DNA from: an uncultured Lachnospiraceae bacterium
Lineage (GTDB): Bacteria; Bacillota; Clostridia; Lachnospirales; Lachnospiraceae
Direction of reading: 5' to 3'
Length of the DNA: 43,309 nucleotides
NCBI GenBank assembly: GCA_947628955.1
Contig: CANRBX010000020.1
Location: 1-43,309 of the forward strand
Under the pieces are notes generated by a model. The model had not been told where the DNA came from. It saw nothing but the letters and a program-made list of their open reading frames with translations, and did not search any database. The translations under genes were made by a program, and so were the position numbers. The number at the start of each line of letters is the position of its first letter. Position 1 is the stretch's first letter. Of the stretch, positions 26,319-34,211 are shown piece after piece.

Positions 26319-27137
26319 TCAGCTCTTCTTGATATGCTGATGCGTAAACAGATGATCCTGGCAGTATTCATAATTTCCGTCGCACTTGGAACAGTAGCGG
26401 AATTCCAGATGCGCGCCGTCCTCTTCTGTTCTGCCGCAGACCGCACATTTGTGCCGCGTGCCTCCCTTCGGCTGCACCTTCTGCACATTGCGCTTAAACT
26501 CATTTCTCCTGTGGATCTCCTTCGGCGAAAACCGTCGGACATTCCGCGACATCAGGAAGAAGAGGATGAAGTTCAGCAGGGACATTATGATCGACACACG
26601 GTCGGCCCAGCCGCCCTCAAACAGCGACAGGATGATGAAAAAGCCGTAGACGATCCCCATCCACTTCATCTTGACCGGAATCACAAAGAACAGCAGCACC
26701 TGCATCTCCGGATAGGTCATCGCGAATGCCAGGAAGATCGACATATTGATATAGTATGTGCTGAAATACCCGTATCTCCCGCCGACAAAGTACAGCAGGA
26801 ACGCACCGATGATCGTAAATATGATGCCTGAAAAAATGTACACATTAAAGCGGAACGCGCCCCAGGTATACTCCAGCGAGCGTCCGAGCGAAAAATAAAA
26901 GTACAGCATGATGATCGTAAACAGGCCGAGCTGTGCCGGCGGGATCAGCAGCCAGGTCACAAGCCTCCAGACCTGCCCCCTGACGATCAGCCCCGGGTGC
27001 AGCGTCAGATATACCTGCACATCCGGCATCAGCAGCGCGATCACGTAGCCCGCAATGTACATCCCGATAATGAGCGCCGGCAGATTTTTGATCGCATACT
27101 TTCCATATTTCCGTTCCATTTTATCTAAAAAATTCAT
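26319..27137 (-). CDS. Rhomboid-like membrane protein with C-terminal zinc ribbon
   Basis: 272 residues. Five to six hydrophobic segments cover about 18-195, with a rhomboid/Der1-like layout (VWRLVTWLLIPP after the first loop, RSLEYTWGAFRFNVY before the next helix). The GxSG nucleophile motif and partner His are not visible (YYINMSIFLAF in the corresponding helix), so it is probably an inactive rhomboid relative. The C-terminus has C231, C234, C249, C252, C259 and H262, a cytosolic zinc ribbon. Probable role is binding or guiding membrane proteins rather than cleaving them (inference). Co-transcribed with the LTA-synthase-family gene. Confidence 0.8.
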   Translation of the reverse strand: MNFLDKMERKYGKYAIKNLPALIIGMYIAGYVIALLMPDVQVYLTLHPGLIVRGQVWRLVTWLLIPPAQLGLFTIIMLYFYFSLGRSLEYTWGAFRFNVYIFSGIIFTIIGAFLLYFVGGRYGYFSTYYINMSIFLAFAMTYPEMQVLLFFVIPVKMKWMGIVYGFFIILSLFEGGWADRVSIIMSLLNFILFFLMSRNVRRFSPKEIHRRNEFKRNVQKVQPKGGTRHKCAVCGRTEEDGAHLEFRYCSKCDGNYEYCQDHLFTHQHIKKS

Positions 27138-27203
27138 GGCATGTCCTCTCTCTTACCGTGCATAGGCGGGCATGGGCCTGCAGGGCTCTGCCCACCTTTG
27201 CTC

Positions 27204-27232
27204 ATTATAATTTTGTGAAGACAATTTGTCAA
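27204..27232 (-). promoter_or_regulatory. Consensus promoter of the rhomboid-like/LTA-synthase operon
   Basis: Minus strand: -35 TTGACA (27227-27232), 17-bp spacer, -10 TATAAT (27204-27209), about 66 bp before the start; the leader has a GGGC-rich hairpin. Confidence 0.88.
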
Positions 27233-27270
27233 TCAACCCCTCTTTTGTTTTTCCCCTTCTTTAGATTTTT

Positions 27271-27456
27271 TTAAGAAAAAGGGTTCAGTTTCGGGATGCA
27301 GATCTGGTCTCCCGGCTGAAGATTGTAGATATCCACGTAGGGGTTCGCAAAAATCAGTGCCGACACGCGCACATGATATTTTTTCCCGAGCAGATACAGG
27401 GTGTCCCCCTTCCGGATCGTGTGGGCAAAGCCGATGCACTTGCAGGCGTTTTCCAT
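27271..27456 (-). CDS. Small single LysM-domain protein
   Basis: 61 residues made almost entirely of one LysM module: HTIRKGDTLYLLGKKYHV, then ALIFANPYVDIYNLQPGDQICIP in pieces. LysM binds N-acetylglucosamine polymers such as peptidoglycan. No signal peptide is visible, so it is either cytoplasmic (for example a spore component) or exported by another route. AAGGAG lies 8 bp before the ATG at 27456; the longer reading to 27531 lacks a good ribosome site. Confidence 0.82.
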   Translation of the reverse strand: MENACKCIGFAHTIRKGDTLYLLGKKYHVRVSALIFANPYVDIYNLQPGDQICIPKLNPFS

Positions 27457-27544
27457 GACAGATGCTCCTTGCAGCCTGGTCTGTTCTCCATATATTATAT
27501 GTCCGGCACGATCCGTTTTGTTACCGTGCACCGGCAGCGTCTCT

Positions 27545-27616
27545 CCCGGAAAGGGCAGAATTGTCTTCCCCTGAAACAGCGGAACTGTCTGCCCCGGAAA
27601 CGGAGGAATTGAGGCT
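27545..27616 (+). repeat. Three degenerate 24-bp tandem repeats
   Basis: Units at 27545-27568, 27569-27592 and 27593-27616, each beginning CCCGGAAA or CCCTGAAA and containing GAATTG or GAACTG near the middle to 3' half. They lie between the divergent LysM and aroC genes. The plus-strand frame is open (PETAELSA-like 8-residue units), but there is no start with a ribosome site, so I treat the array as non-coding. Confidence 0.65.
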
Positions 27617-27644
27617 TGTCAAAATGCGGCGCAGCTTATATACT
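27616..27644 (+). promoter_or_regulatory. Probable promoter of aroC with a long leader
   Basis: Plus strand: -35 TTGTCA (27616-27621), 17-bp spacer, -10 TATACT (27639-27644). It predicts a leader of about 295 nt before aroC, containing the paired hairpins at 27699-27808. No other convincing plus-strand promoter is nearer to aroC. Confidence 0.6.
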
Positions 27645-27698
27645 AATGATGTTTGGGTCAAATGATGCCATACGGATTGTTCCGTGCTGCGCTGTCTG

Positions 27699-27808
27699 CG
27701 CTCCGCTTCGGCCGGTGCCGGACGAGCGCCACTGGCGCTCAGCACCCCACAAGTCTTCGCTCCGCTCCGGTCGGCGCTAAACGAATGTCCACCGGACATT
27801 CAGCGCCC
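27699..27808 (+). repeat. Two tandem copies of a structured 59-bp element in the aroC leader
   Basis: Both copies start CGCTCCGCT (27699 and 27758), then YCGGYCGG. Each folds into an outer stem, a 4-nt bulge (GGAC or AAAC) and an inner stem with a 3-nt loop. Copy 1: outer GGTGC/GCACC, inner GAGCGCC-ACT-GGCGCTC (27724-27740). Copy 2: outer GGCGCT/AGCGCC, inner GAATGTCC-ACC-GGACATTC (27783-27801). Both stems change sequence between copies yet stay paired. The remainder of the 27809-27945 leader is A-rich, with GAGGG before aroC. Confidence 0.75.
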
Positions 27809-27945
27809 TGCCCAACATCCGGAATTCACGGGGTCTGCGGACGGACCAAAAAAGAAATCCTAGCAAGAAGGATCGCAGCAAAAGGGATTACAGCAAAGAG
27901 AACTGTATAAAAAATTATAAACAGAGAGAAAGAGGGAATACCAGC

Positions 27946-29049
27946 ATGGCAGGATCAGGTTTCGGCACTATTTTCAGAATCACTACGTGGGGAGAATCCC
28001 ACGGGAAGGCCATCGGCGTCGTGATCGACGGCTGCCCTGCCGGGATCGCGCTGTGCGAGGCGGATATCCAGTCCTTCCTCGACCGCCGCAGGCCGGGACA
28101 GAACCGCTATACGACAGCCCGGGCCGAATCCGACTGCGTCGAGATCCTGTCCGGCACCTTTGAGGGGAAAACCACGGGAACACCGATCTCCCTGCTGGTC
28201 CGCAATCAGGACCAGCGCTCCCGCGACTACGGCAACATCTCCGAGCTGTACCGGCCCGGACACGCCGACTACACTTATGATGCGAAATACGGCATCCGCG
28301 ACTATCGCGGAGGCGGCCGTTCCTCCGCCAGAGAGACGATCGGCAGGGTGGCTGCCGGGGCCGTGGCGATGAAGCTTCTGCGCGAGCTCGGCATCACCGT
28401 CCAGGCCTACGTGAGCGCGATCGGCCCGGTGAGCATCGACCGCTCCCGCATGGATCTCTCCCGCATCGAGGAAAGCCCCCTGCGCATGCCTGACCCGGAG
28501 GCCAGCGAGCAGGCGGCCGCCTGGCTCGAAAAATGCCTCCGCGCACAGGATTCGAGCGGAGGCGTGATCGAATGTATTGCACAGAATGTCCCCGCCGGCC
28601 TCGGGGAACCGGTTTTTGAAAAGCTCGACGCCAATCTGGCAAAGGCCGTCATGTCCATCGGCGCGGTCAAGGCCGTGGAGATCGGCGACGGAACGCTTGC
28701 CGCCGCGCGCACAGGCTCGCAGAACAACGACTGCTACACAGACAGCGAAAATGGCCGGCCTCAAAAGGCCAGCAATCACAGCGGCGGGATCCTCGGCGGG
28801 ATCAGCGACGGGAGCCCCATCCTGATCCGCGCCTCGTTCAAGCCGACTCCCTCCATCGCCCGGCCGCAGAGCATGCTCGGCCGCGACGGAAAATGTCATG
28901 TGGAAACGATCCGCGGCCGTCACGATCCGATCGTCGTCGCCCGCGCTGTCGTCGTCGTGGAGGCAATGACCGCCCTCACGCTCGCAGATCACCTGCTGCT
29001 CGCGTCCTCTGCGCAGATCGGGAACCTGAAAAAGGTCTTCTGCCGCTGA
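27946..29049 (+). CDS. aroC: Chorismate synthase
   Basis: Last step of the shikimate pathway: EPSP to chorismate, using reduced FMN. 367 residues. GESHG at 16-20 and [18 protein letters not shown] are family signatures; the C-terminal [19 protein letters not shown] is typical. It is the only plus-strand gene on the right half, is unlinked to other aro genes, and has a long structured leader. Confidence 0.97.
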   Translation: MAGSGFGTIFRITTWGESHGKAIGVVIDGCPAGIALCEADIQSFLDRRRPGQNRYTTARAESDCVEILSGTFEGKTTGTPISLLVRNQDQRSRDYGNISELYRPGHADYTYDAKYGIRDYRGGGRSSARETIGRVAAGAVAMKLLRELGITVQAYVSAIGPVSIDRSRMDLSRIEESPLRMPDPEASEQAAAWLEKCLRAQDSSGGVIECIAQNVPAGLGEPVFEKLDANLAKAVMSIGAVKAVEIGDGTLAAARTGSQNNDCYTDSENGRPQKASNHSGGILGGISDGSPILIRASFKPTPSIARPQSMLGRDGKCHVETIRGRHDPIVVARAVVVVEAMTALTLADHLLLASSAQIGNLKKVFCR

Positions 29050-29179
29050 AACTGCCGCAAACCCTTCCCATATACTTATATCCGCGGCGGCCCCGGGCCC
29101 TACTCAGTATTCACCGGCACGACAGCGAAATCAGGCCCGATCAGCTCACTGGCTTTTCTGCCGGCATGGCGCCGGGATC

Positions 29180-30490
29180 TCAGTCTTCCTTCAGCGTGAC
29201 CTCCAGCACCGTATCCACCGGATCCGGCAGTATGGGATCCGGGCCGAGGTCCGCAAACACCACATCCGGATAGTCGCTGTGGACCCAGCTGGTGGAAATC
29301 TTTATCTCGGCCCCCGTGGCCAGATAACGGATCTTCTCCACCTGGTCTTTTGCGATTCCCGGAAGCGGAACCGGGCCGATGGTGTTCTCATATAGATGAA
29401 AATAGATGTGATTTCCATTTCGCGTCACACGTCCGAAATCCGGCTTTGGAATGCCCGCTTTGCCGCAGCCCCTGATACTCTTCTCATTCTTTTTCATCCA
29501 GCTGCCAATCTCATGAAGTGCTTTCACAGAGGCGTCCGGGAAATTGCCTTTTGCGTCCGGGCCCACATTCAGCAGCATATTTCCGCCCTTAGACACACAT
29601 TCCACCAGCTTCTTGATCAGCATGGACGACGGCTTCCAGAAATGATCCGCCGCGTGATAGCCCCAGTTGCCGTTCATGGTCACGCAGGATTCCCAGTACA
29701 GATCCCTGCCGTTCACGTCCCGGAGCCCCTCCGGCGGAATAATCTGCTCCGGCGTCACAAAATCCCCGTGGAACGGGGACGGATTTCCTGCAGCCAGCGA
29801 TCCGAAGCCCTCGCCGCTGACCTCCAGGCGGTTGTCGATGATCACGCCCGGCTGCAGCGTGCGAACCATATCGATCAGCTCCGAAGCATGCCATGCCTCG
29901 CCCCTGAGATCGTCATAGGAAAAATCAAACCACAGGATGTCCAGTTTCCCGTAGTTCGTGCAGATCTCCCGGACCTGCCTGTGCATGTAGTCCAGATACC
30001 GAGAAAAATCGCGTCCTTCATTGCCGCACTCCGGATGATTCCTCATGGGGTGGTTACGGTCGCCAAAATGCGGATAATCCGGATGATGCCAGTCCAGAAT
30101 GGAGAAATACAGTCCCACTTTCAGGCCTTCCGCTCTGACCGCCTGCGTGAACTCCGCCACGATATCGCGGCCATATCTGGTGTTCGTGCACTTGTAATCG
30201 GTATACTGGCTGTCAAAAAGACAGAATCCGTCGTGGTGCTTCGCAGTGAGAATCATGTATTCCATCCCGGCCTCCCTGGCGGCCTTCGCCCATCTGGCCG
30301 GGTCAAAATCCACCGGATCAAATTCATGGAAAAACTTCATATAGTCTTCCTCCGGCATCTCTTCAATGCTCCGGACCCACTCGCCTCTGGCCGGGATCGC
30401 ATACAGCCCCCAGTGGATAAACATGCCGAACCTGGCATTCACAAACCACTTCATTCTGTTTTCATAATCTTCACGGTTAAAACGGTACAT
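29180..30490 (-). CDS. Alpha-L-fucosidase (GH29), cytoplasmic
   Basis: 436 residues. Hydrolyses terminal alpha-L-fucose from oligosaccharides. GH29 features: WFVNARFGMFIHWGLY near the start, LTAKHHDGFCLFDS, and the catalytic nucleophile Asp at 189 in KLDILWFDFSYD; a C-terminal beta domain closes the protein. There is no signal peptide, so the substrate must be imported, consistent with the ABC transporter genes in the same run. The ATG at 30490 has GGGGAGG 5 bp upstream. A longer frame back to 30691, overlapping the acyltransferase stop as ATGA, would add 67 repeat-rich residues and has a poor ribosome site. Confidence 0.92.
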   Translation of the reverse strand: MYRFNREDYENRMKWFVNARFGMFIHWGLYAIPARGEWVRSIEEMPEEDYMKFFHEFDPVDFDPARWAKAAREAGMEYMILTAKHHDGFCLFDSQYTDYKCTNTRYGRDIVAEFTQAVRAEGLKVGLYFSILDWHHPDYPHFGDRNHPMRNHPECGNEGRDFSRYLDYMHRQVREICTNYGKLDILWFDFSYDDLRGEAWHASELIDMVRTLQPGVIIDNRLEVSGEGFGSLAAGNPSPFHGDFVTPEQIIPPEGLRDVNGRDLYWESCVTMNGNWGYHAADHFWKPSSMLIKKLVECVSKGGNMLLNVGPDAKGNFPDASVKALHEIGSWMKKNEKSIRGCGKAGIPKPDFGRVTRNGNHIYFHLYENTIGPVPLPGIAKDQVEKIRYLATGAEIKISTSWVHSDYPDVVFADLGPDPILPDPVDTVLEVTLKED

Positions 30491-30575
30491 TCTTACCTCC
30501 CCGGGACTGTCCGGAAGCTGTGCCGTCAGTCCCTCCTGATCGTTTTCTGTCGTTTCCTGAACTTTTCCTGTTCGT

Positions 30576-30659
30576 TTTCGGATCTCTCCTGACCACTTTC
30601 GGATCTCTCCTGACCACTTTCGGATCTCTCCTGACCACTTTCGGATCGTCTCCTGATCC
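30576..30659 (-). repeat. 21-bp tandem repeats between the acyltransferase and fucosidase genes
   Basis: Three identical 21-bp units (30576-30596, 30597-30617, 30618-30638; plus-strand TTTCGGATCTCTCCTGACCA then C) and a variant fourth (30639-30659). Decayed units continue on both sides, to about 30720 inside the acyltransferase 3' end and to about 30540. The minus strand codes IRKWSGE repeats in the fucosidase frame. Confidence 0.9.
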
Positions 30660-30687
30660 TTCCTGATCTTTTCCCGGTCTTTCCTGA

Positions 30688-31560
30688 TCATTTTCCAATC
30701 GTTTTCTGTCCGTTTTCGGATCTTCGATCCTCAAGGCCGGAACCGGGGCTCCAGAGTTCTGTCCGCAGCAGGCCGAGGCCATTTCCGAGCCGTCCGCCCG
30801 CCATCAGATACGCCCTCGCCGTTCTCTGAAGGCTCGTCTTCTCCGGATAATCCGCCGGTTCCGCCTCGAGCCGCGAAAAGATCCTCTCCTCCGCCTGACG
30901 CTCCAGATAGTCCACGGCCGCCAGGTCAAACAGTTTCCGGAAGCTCCGGATATGGGAGTTCTCTCCCAGCAGCCCGGAAAGCTCCGGGCCAAGGAGCCAG
31001 GAATGGCAGACGTACGGGAAATCCATCCCCCAGAAGTCAAACGCCTGCCGCACGGATTCTCTGCAGGCATCCTCCAGGAGCGGTTCTCCTGCCGGGATAT
31101 GGATGGAGATCACCGGATCTCCGGCAAAAAGAGAAAAATCTCCGCGCCGGATTTCCCACTGCGAAGGCATATATTCAAATTCCAGGCGGCCCAGCCGGAA
31201 GATCGTCAGCTCCATATGCCTCACAAACCACTCATGCTGCAGGAGCCCATACGTCCCGGTCTTTTCAAAACAATCCACGCACCAGATCGCAAGATCCAGA
31301 AACGTATCCCAGAACACCTGCTCCGGGATCCCTCTTTTTTCATATTCGCAAAAGGCTTCCGTCGCCATCCGGCAGTATACGTATAGAAACCACCGCTCCG
31401 TCTGTTCTTTTTGAAGCATCCGGCCCATGAAACGCCGTTTGTCCGCCCGGAACAGGGCGGACAGCTCCGCGTACTCTCTCTCGCCCTCAGGAAAATCCGA
31501 GGCCAGACGAACCGCCCCGCCGGGGAGGCCGATCCTCTCGCAGAAATATGTCAGCTCCAT
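30688..31560 (-). CDS. Acyltransferase-like protein (GNAT_C/DUF5596-type)
   Basis: 290 residues. SIHIPAGEPLLEDACRESV followed by VCHSWLLGPEL and SHIRSFRKLFDL matches proteins annotated as acyltransferase-domain, with an N-terminal helical part and a C-terminal GNAT-like part. Members are common beside sugar ABC transporter and glycosidase genes; the substrate is unknown, possibly an amino sugar. I rely on memory of the family pattern. The final 16 residues lie in the decayed 21-bp repeat. GGAGG is 8 bp before the ATG. Confidence 0.75.
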   Translation of the reverse strand: MELTYFCERIGLPGGAVRLASDFPEGEREYAELSALFRADKRRFMGRMLQKEQTERWFLYVYCRMATEAFCEYEKRGIPEQVFWDTFLDLAIWCVDCFEKTGTYGLLQHEWFVRHMELTIFRLGRLEFEYMPSQWEIRRGDFSLFAGDPVISIHIPAGEPLLEDACRESVRQAFDFWGMDFPYVCHSWLLGPELSGLLGENSHIRSFRKLFDLAAVDYLERQAEERIFSRLEAEPADYPEKTSLQRTARAYLMAGGRLGNGLGLLRTELWSPGSGLEDRRSENGQKTIGK

Positions 31561-31677
31561 CGCATGCTCCTCCGCTGTCCGAAATACCTGTCAGCACCTG
31601 CCGTCCTTATCGCCCACCGGAACTGCCCTCTGCAGGCTATCGTTCTTTCATCCGTCAAAGCCGCTCTCCGCAGACCC

Positions 31678-33096
31678 TCATCCCGCCGTCCGGCAAAGCC
31701 GCTCCCGGTAAGCCGACATCTCGACCGTCTGCCCGGTGAGGCGGGATTCCTCGGCGGCAAGAGCCATCAGATGGCTCTCCACGGAGACATCCGCATCCGT
31801 TCTGCTGCGAAGGCCCGGGGCCATTCCATCTCCGTCCGCTCTGCTGTGAAGGCTTGGAACCGCCCCATCTCCGTCCGCTCTGCTGCGAAGGCCCGGGATC
31901 ATCCCATCTCCGTCCGCGGCGACATCCTGCCCGGCACGGAATCTGCCGCGCGGCGTCTCGTCTGAGGCCACCAGCCTTACAAACGATTCCATCATCCGCT
32001 CATCGCTCCCGCTGTGTCCCGTCTGCGGCGTCTCCAGGCAGATCTGTTCGTGGCTGTGGCCGAGGAAGCGGGTGAGCAAAATCCTCCCCTCCTCCATGTT
32101 GCCGTGGATCTCCCCCTTCGTCCCCATCAGGTGGATCTCTCTGGCGCAGGGCTCCGTAAACGCGCACATGGTCAGAGTTGCCGTCACCTGATTTGCAAAG
32201 GAAAGGCTGACCACCTGGTGGTCGACTACCGTATTGTCGCAGTGAAACACGCAGCGGCCGTACGGTCCCGTCCGCAGCGCCTCCATCACGGAAGCCTCAT
32301 CCGCGCTCTCACTCACGGCGTACACCAGCCCGTCTTCCTTCGCCCTGGGATGGGACAGGTAAAATCCGGGGGCATAAAATTCACAGGTCTCCCTGTGGGG
32401 GCATCCGTCCAGACAGCGGGCGGGCGCACCCTCCGGAGCGTTTTCCGGGCGGAAATAAGTCAGCTCCCCGAAAGAGCTCACCTTTTCGCAGGGACTGTCT
32501 GCCAGCCAGAGCAGAATGTCCATATCGTGGCAGCACTTCTGCAGGATCATCGGGCTGGTCGTCCCGGCGTTCCGCCAGTTTCCCCGCACAAAGCTGTGGG
32601 CCTGATGCCAGTAGCCCACCTGTTCCTTGTGCTGGATGCAGATGAGCCTGCCGATCGCTCCATCGGACAACAGCTGTCTGATCTTTGTAAAAAAGTCAGA
32701 GTAGCGGAGCACATGGCAGACAGACAGAATCCGGCCATATTTGTCTGCCAGCCGTCCCATCTCCAGGATCTCGCGCGGATCCACGGCCATCGGCTTTTCA
32801 CACAGCACATGATACCCCTTTTCAAGCGCTTTTACAACCGGCTGAAAATGCATGTTGTCCAGTGTGCAGATCCATGCGCAGTCTGCGAACCGCTCCCTCT
32901 TAAAAATCTCCTCGTAGGATGAGAACTGCATGTCCTCCGGGATATCGTGCTCCCGGGAAAAGCGGGCGCGCCGCTTCGGATCCGGCTCCGCCACCGCCAC
33001 GATACGGCATTCCTCCGGATGGGCCAGCGCATAAGAGGCATACACGCGCCCTCCGCGAAGCCCGGCCCCGATCACGATCGCAGTGATCTGTCTCAT
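31678..33096 (-). CDS. Gfo/Idh/MocA family oxidoreductase
   Basis: 472 residues. An N-terminal Rossmann fold with GAGLRGGRV (10-18) binds NAD(P); the CEKPM motif puts the catalytic-type Lys at 101; the C-terminal alpha/beta domain has HxxxD at 190-194 (HDMDIL). Acts on a sugar or sugar derivative, precise substrate unknown. Cysteines in ARCLDGCPHRETCEF (about 235-250) suggest a metal-bound insertion seen in some subfamilies. Residues 394-432 are three 13-residue repeats near the C-terminus. AGGAGG is 6 bp before the ATG. Confidence 0.9.
   Translation of the reverse strand: MRQITAIVIGAGLRGGRVYASYALAHPEECRIVAVAEPDPKRRARFSREHDIPEDMQFSSYEEIFKRERFADCAWICTLDNMHFQPVVKALEKGYHVLCEKPMAVDPREILEMGRLADKYGRILSVCHVLRYSDFFTKIRQLLSDGAIGRLICIQHKEQVGYWHQAHSFVRGNWRNAGTTSPMILQKCCHDMDILLWLADSPCEKVSSFGELTYFRPENAPEGAPARCLDGCPHRETCEFYAPGFYLSHPRAKEDGLVYAVSESADEASVMEALRTGPYGRCVFHCDNTVVDHQVVSLSFANQVTATLTMCAFTEPCAREIHLMGTKGEIHGNMEEGRILLTRFLGHSHEQICLETPQTGHSGSDERMMESFVRLVASDETPRGRFRAGQDVAADGDGMIPGLRSRADGDGAVPSLHSRADGDGMAPGLRSRTDADVSVESHLMALAAEESRLTGQTVEMSAYRERLCRTAG
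31801..31917 (-). repeat. In-frame 39-bp tandem repeats inside the oxidoreductase gene
   Basis: Three units of 13 codons, ADGDGMIPGLRSR and near copies (residues 394-432). They sit in a C-terminal surface region between conserved parts and are not expected in this enzyme family. Confidence 0.9.
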
Positions 33097-33139
33097 ACCA
33101 CACCTCCTGATTCATATATTCCGCCAGCCGCATCGCTTA

Positions 33140-33355
33140 TTCCTGGCCGGCCCGCATCTCCTGCCCCTCGCCGGCCTGCATCGCCTGCCCCTGACCGGCC
33201 CGCACCGCCTGCCCCTCGCCGGCCTGCATCGCCTGTCCATCGCCGGCCCGCGTCGTCTCTCCCTGGCCGGCCTGCATCGCCTGTCCATCGCCGGCCTGCA
33301 TCGCCTGCCCCTCGCCGGCCTGCGTCGTCTGTCTCTGGCCGGCCTGCATCGCCTA
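33140..33355 (-). repeat. Nine 24-bp tandem repeats starting at the permease stop codon
   Basis: Nine contiguous units of exactly 24 bp fill the spacer between the MalG-like permease and the oxidoreductase; plus-strand core CGCCGGCCTGCATCGCCTG. The unit next to the permease contains its TAG stop (33353-33355), where most other units have CAG. The permease frame is open through the whole array to a TAA at 33137-33139. An ATG in unit 9 (33349) could start a 70-residue peptide of QAMQAGEG units, but its ribosome site (AAGGGATAGGCG) is poor. Confidence 0.92.
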
Positions 33356-34210
33356 TCCCTTTACCGCGCCTCCGGACAGCGCCTCCACAAAGAACCTGCT
33401 GAAAATGCAGTACAGCAGGATCGGCGGAAGGATGATGACCACCATCGCCGAGAACAGCCCGTTGTAATTTGTCCGGAACGCGGTCGTGAAGGTTGACAGC
33501 AGCGCCGGAACCGTCAGCTTCTTCCGGTCGATCAGTACCAGAGAAGCCCAGTAGTATTCATTCCAGTTGTTCAGGAAAGCCAGCACCGCGGCCGTCATAA
33601 TGCCGGGGCGCGCGATCGGGAAGATCACCCTCGCCCAGGTCTGTGTATAGCCGCAGCCGTCGATCCGGGCGGCTTCCTCCAGTTCATGCGGAATATTGTC
33701 ATAGTAATTCCGGATGATGAAAAAGCTCACCGCGATCCCGCTGCAGGCATAGATCAGGATCAGAGAGCTCCTGGTGTTGTACAGCTTCAGCCGGTTGACC
33801 AGATTGTACACCGGGTAGGTGAGCGCCGTGGCCGGCAGAAACATGGTGGAATACAGCATGGCGTTCACAAGCTTTCTCCCGCGGAACTCCATCCTGGCCA
33901 CCACGTAGGCCGACATGGAGATCGCCGTGATGCTGATCAGCACCGAAACTCCCGAGACAAAGAGGCTGTTCGCGAAATAGCGCAGAACATGCAGGTCCCG
34001 GAAGGTCGAAATGTATCCGTCCAGGCAGATGGAATCCGGAAGCTGGAATCCCGGCCTCGCCAGAGGATCCTTTTTGAAGCTGGACAGGATCAGCCACACA
34101 AACGGCACCAGCGCCACCAGCAGCGCCCAGATCAGGCAGATCCAGGTGACGATCTTTGACCCCACAGACATGGTTTTCACAGAAACGGCTTTTTTCTTTC
34201 CCTTACTCAT
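33353..34210 (-). CDS. Carbohydrate ABC transporter permease, MalG type
   Basis: 285 residues and about six membrane spans. The EAA loop that contacts the ATPase is EEAARIDGCG at 178-187. The typical ending SGGAVKG is followed by a TAG stop that lies in the first unit of a 24-bp repeat array. It starts 1 bp after the partner permease stop, so the two are coupled. Confidence 0.94.
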   Translation of the reverse strand: MSKGKKKAVSVKTMSVGSKIVTWICLIWALLVALVPFVWLILSSFKKDPLARPGFQLPDSICLDGYISTFRDLHVLRYFANSLFVSGVSVLISITAISMSAYVVARMEFRGRKLVNAMLYSTMFLPATALTYPVYNLVNRLKLYNTRSSLILIYACSGIAVSFFIIRNYYDNIPHELEEAARIDGCGYTQTWARVIFPIARPGIMTAAVLAFLNNWNEYYWASLVLIDRKKLTVPALLSTFTTAFRTNYNGLFSAMVVIILPPILLYCIFSRFFVEALSGGAVKG

Positions 34211-34211
34211 C

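Noticed and set aside
27645-27945. T-box or other known riboswitch in the aroC leader
   Set aside because: I see no AGGGTGGNACCGCG T-box core and no terminator with U-run before aroC. The structure is a duplicated hairpin instead.
30477-30782. 101-codon minus-strand frame with DPKVVRR repeats
   Set aside because: It is an alternative frame of the 21-bp repeats. Repeats without stops leave several frames open, and there is no ribosome site.
33140-33355. CRISPR array
   Set aside because: The 24-bp units are contiguous with no spacers and diverge among themselves, so this is a simple tandem repeat.
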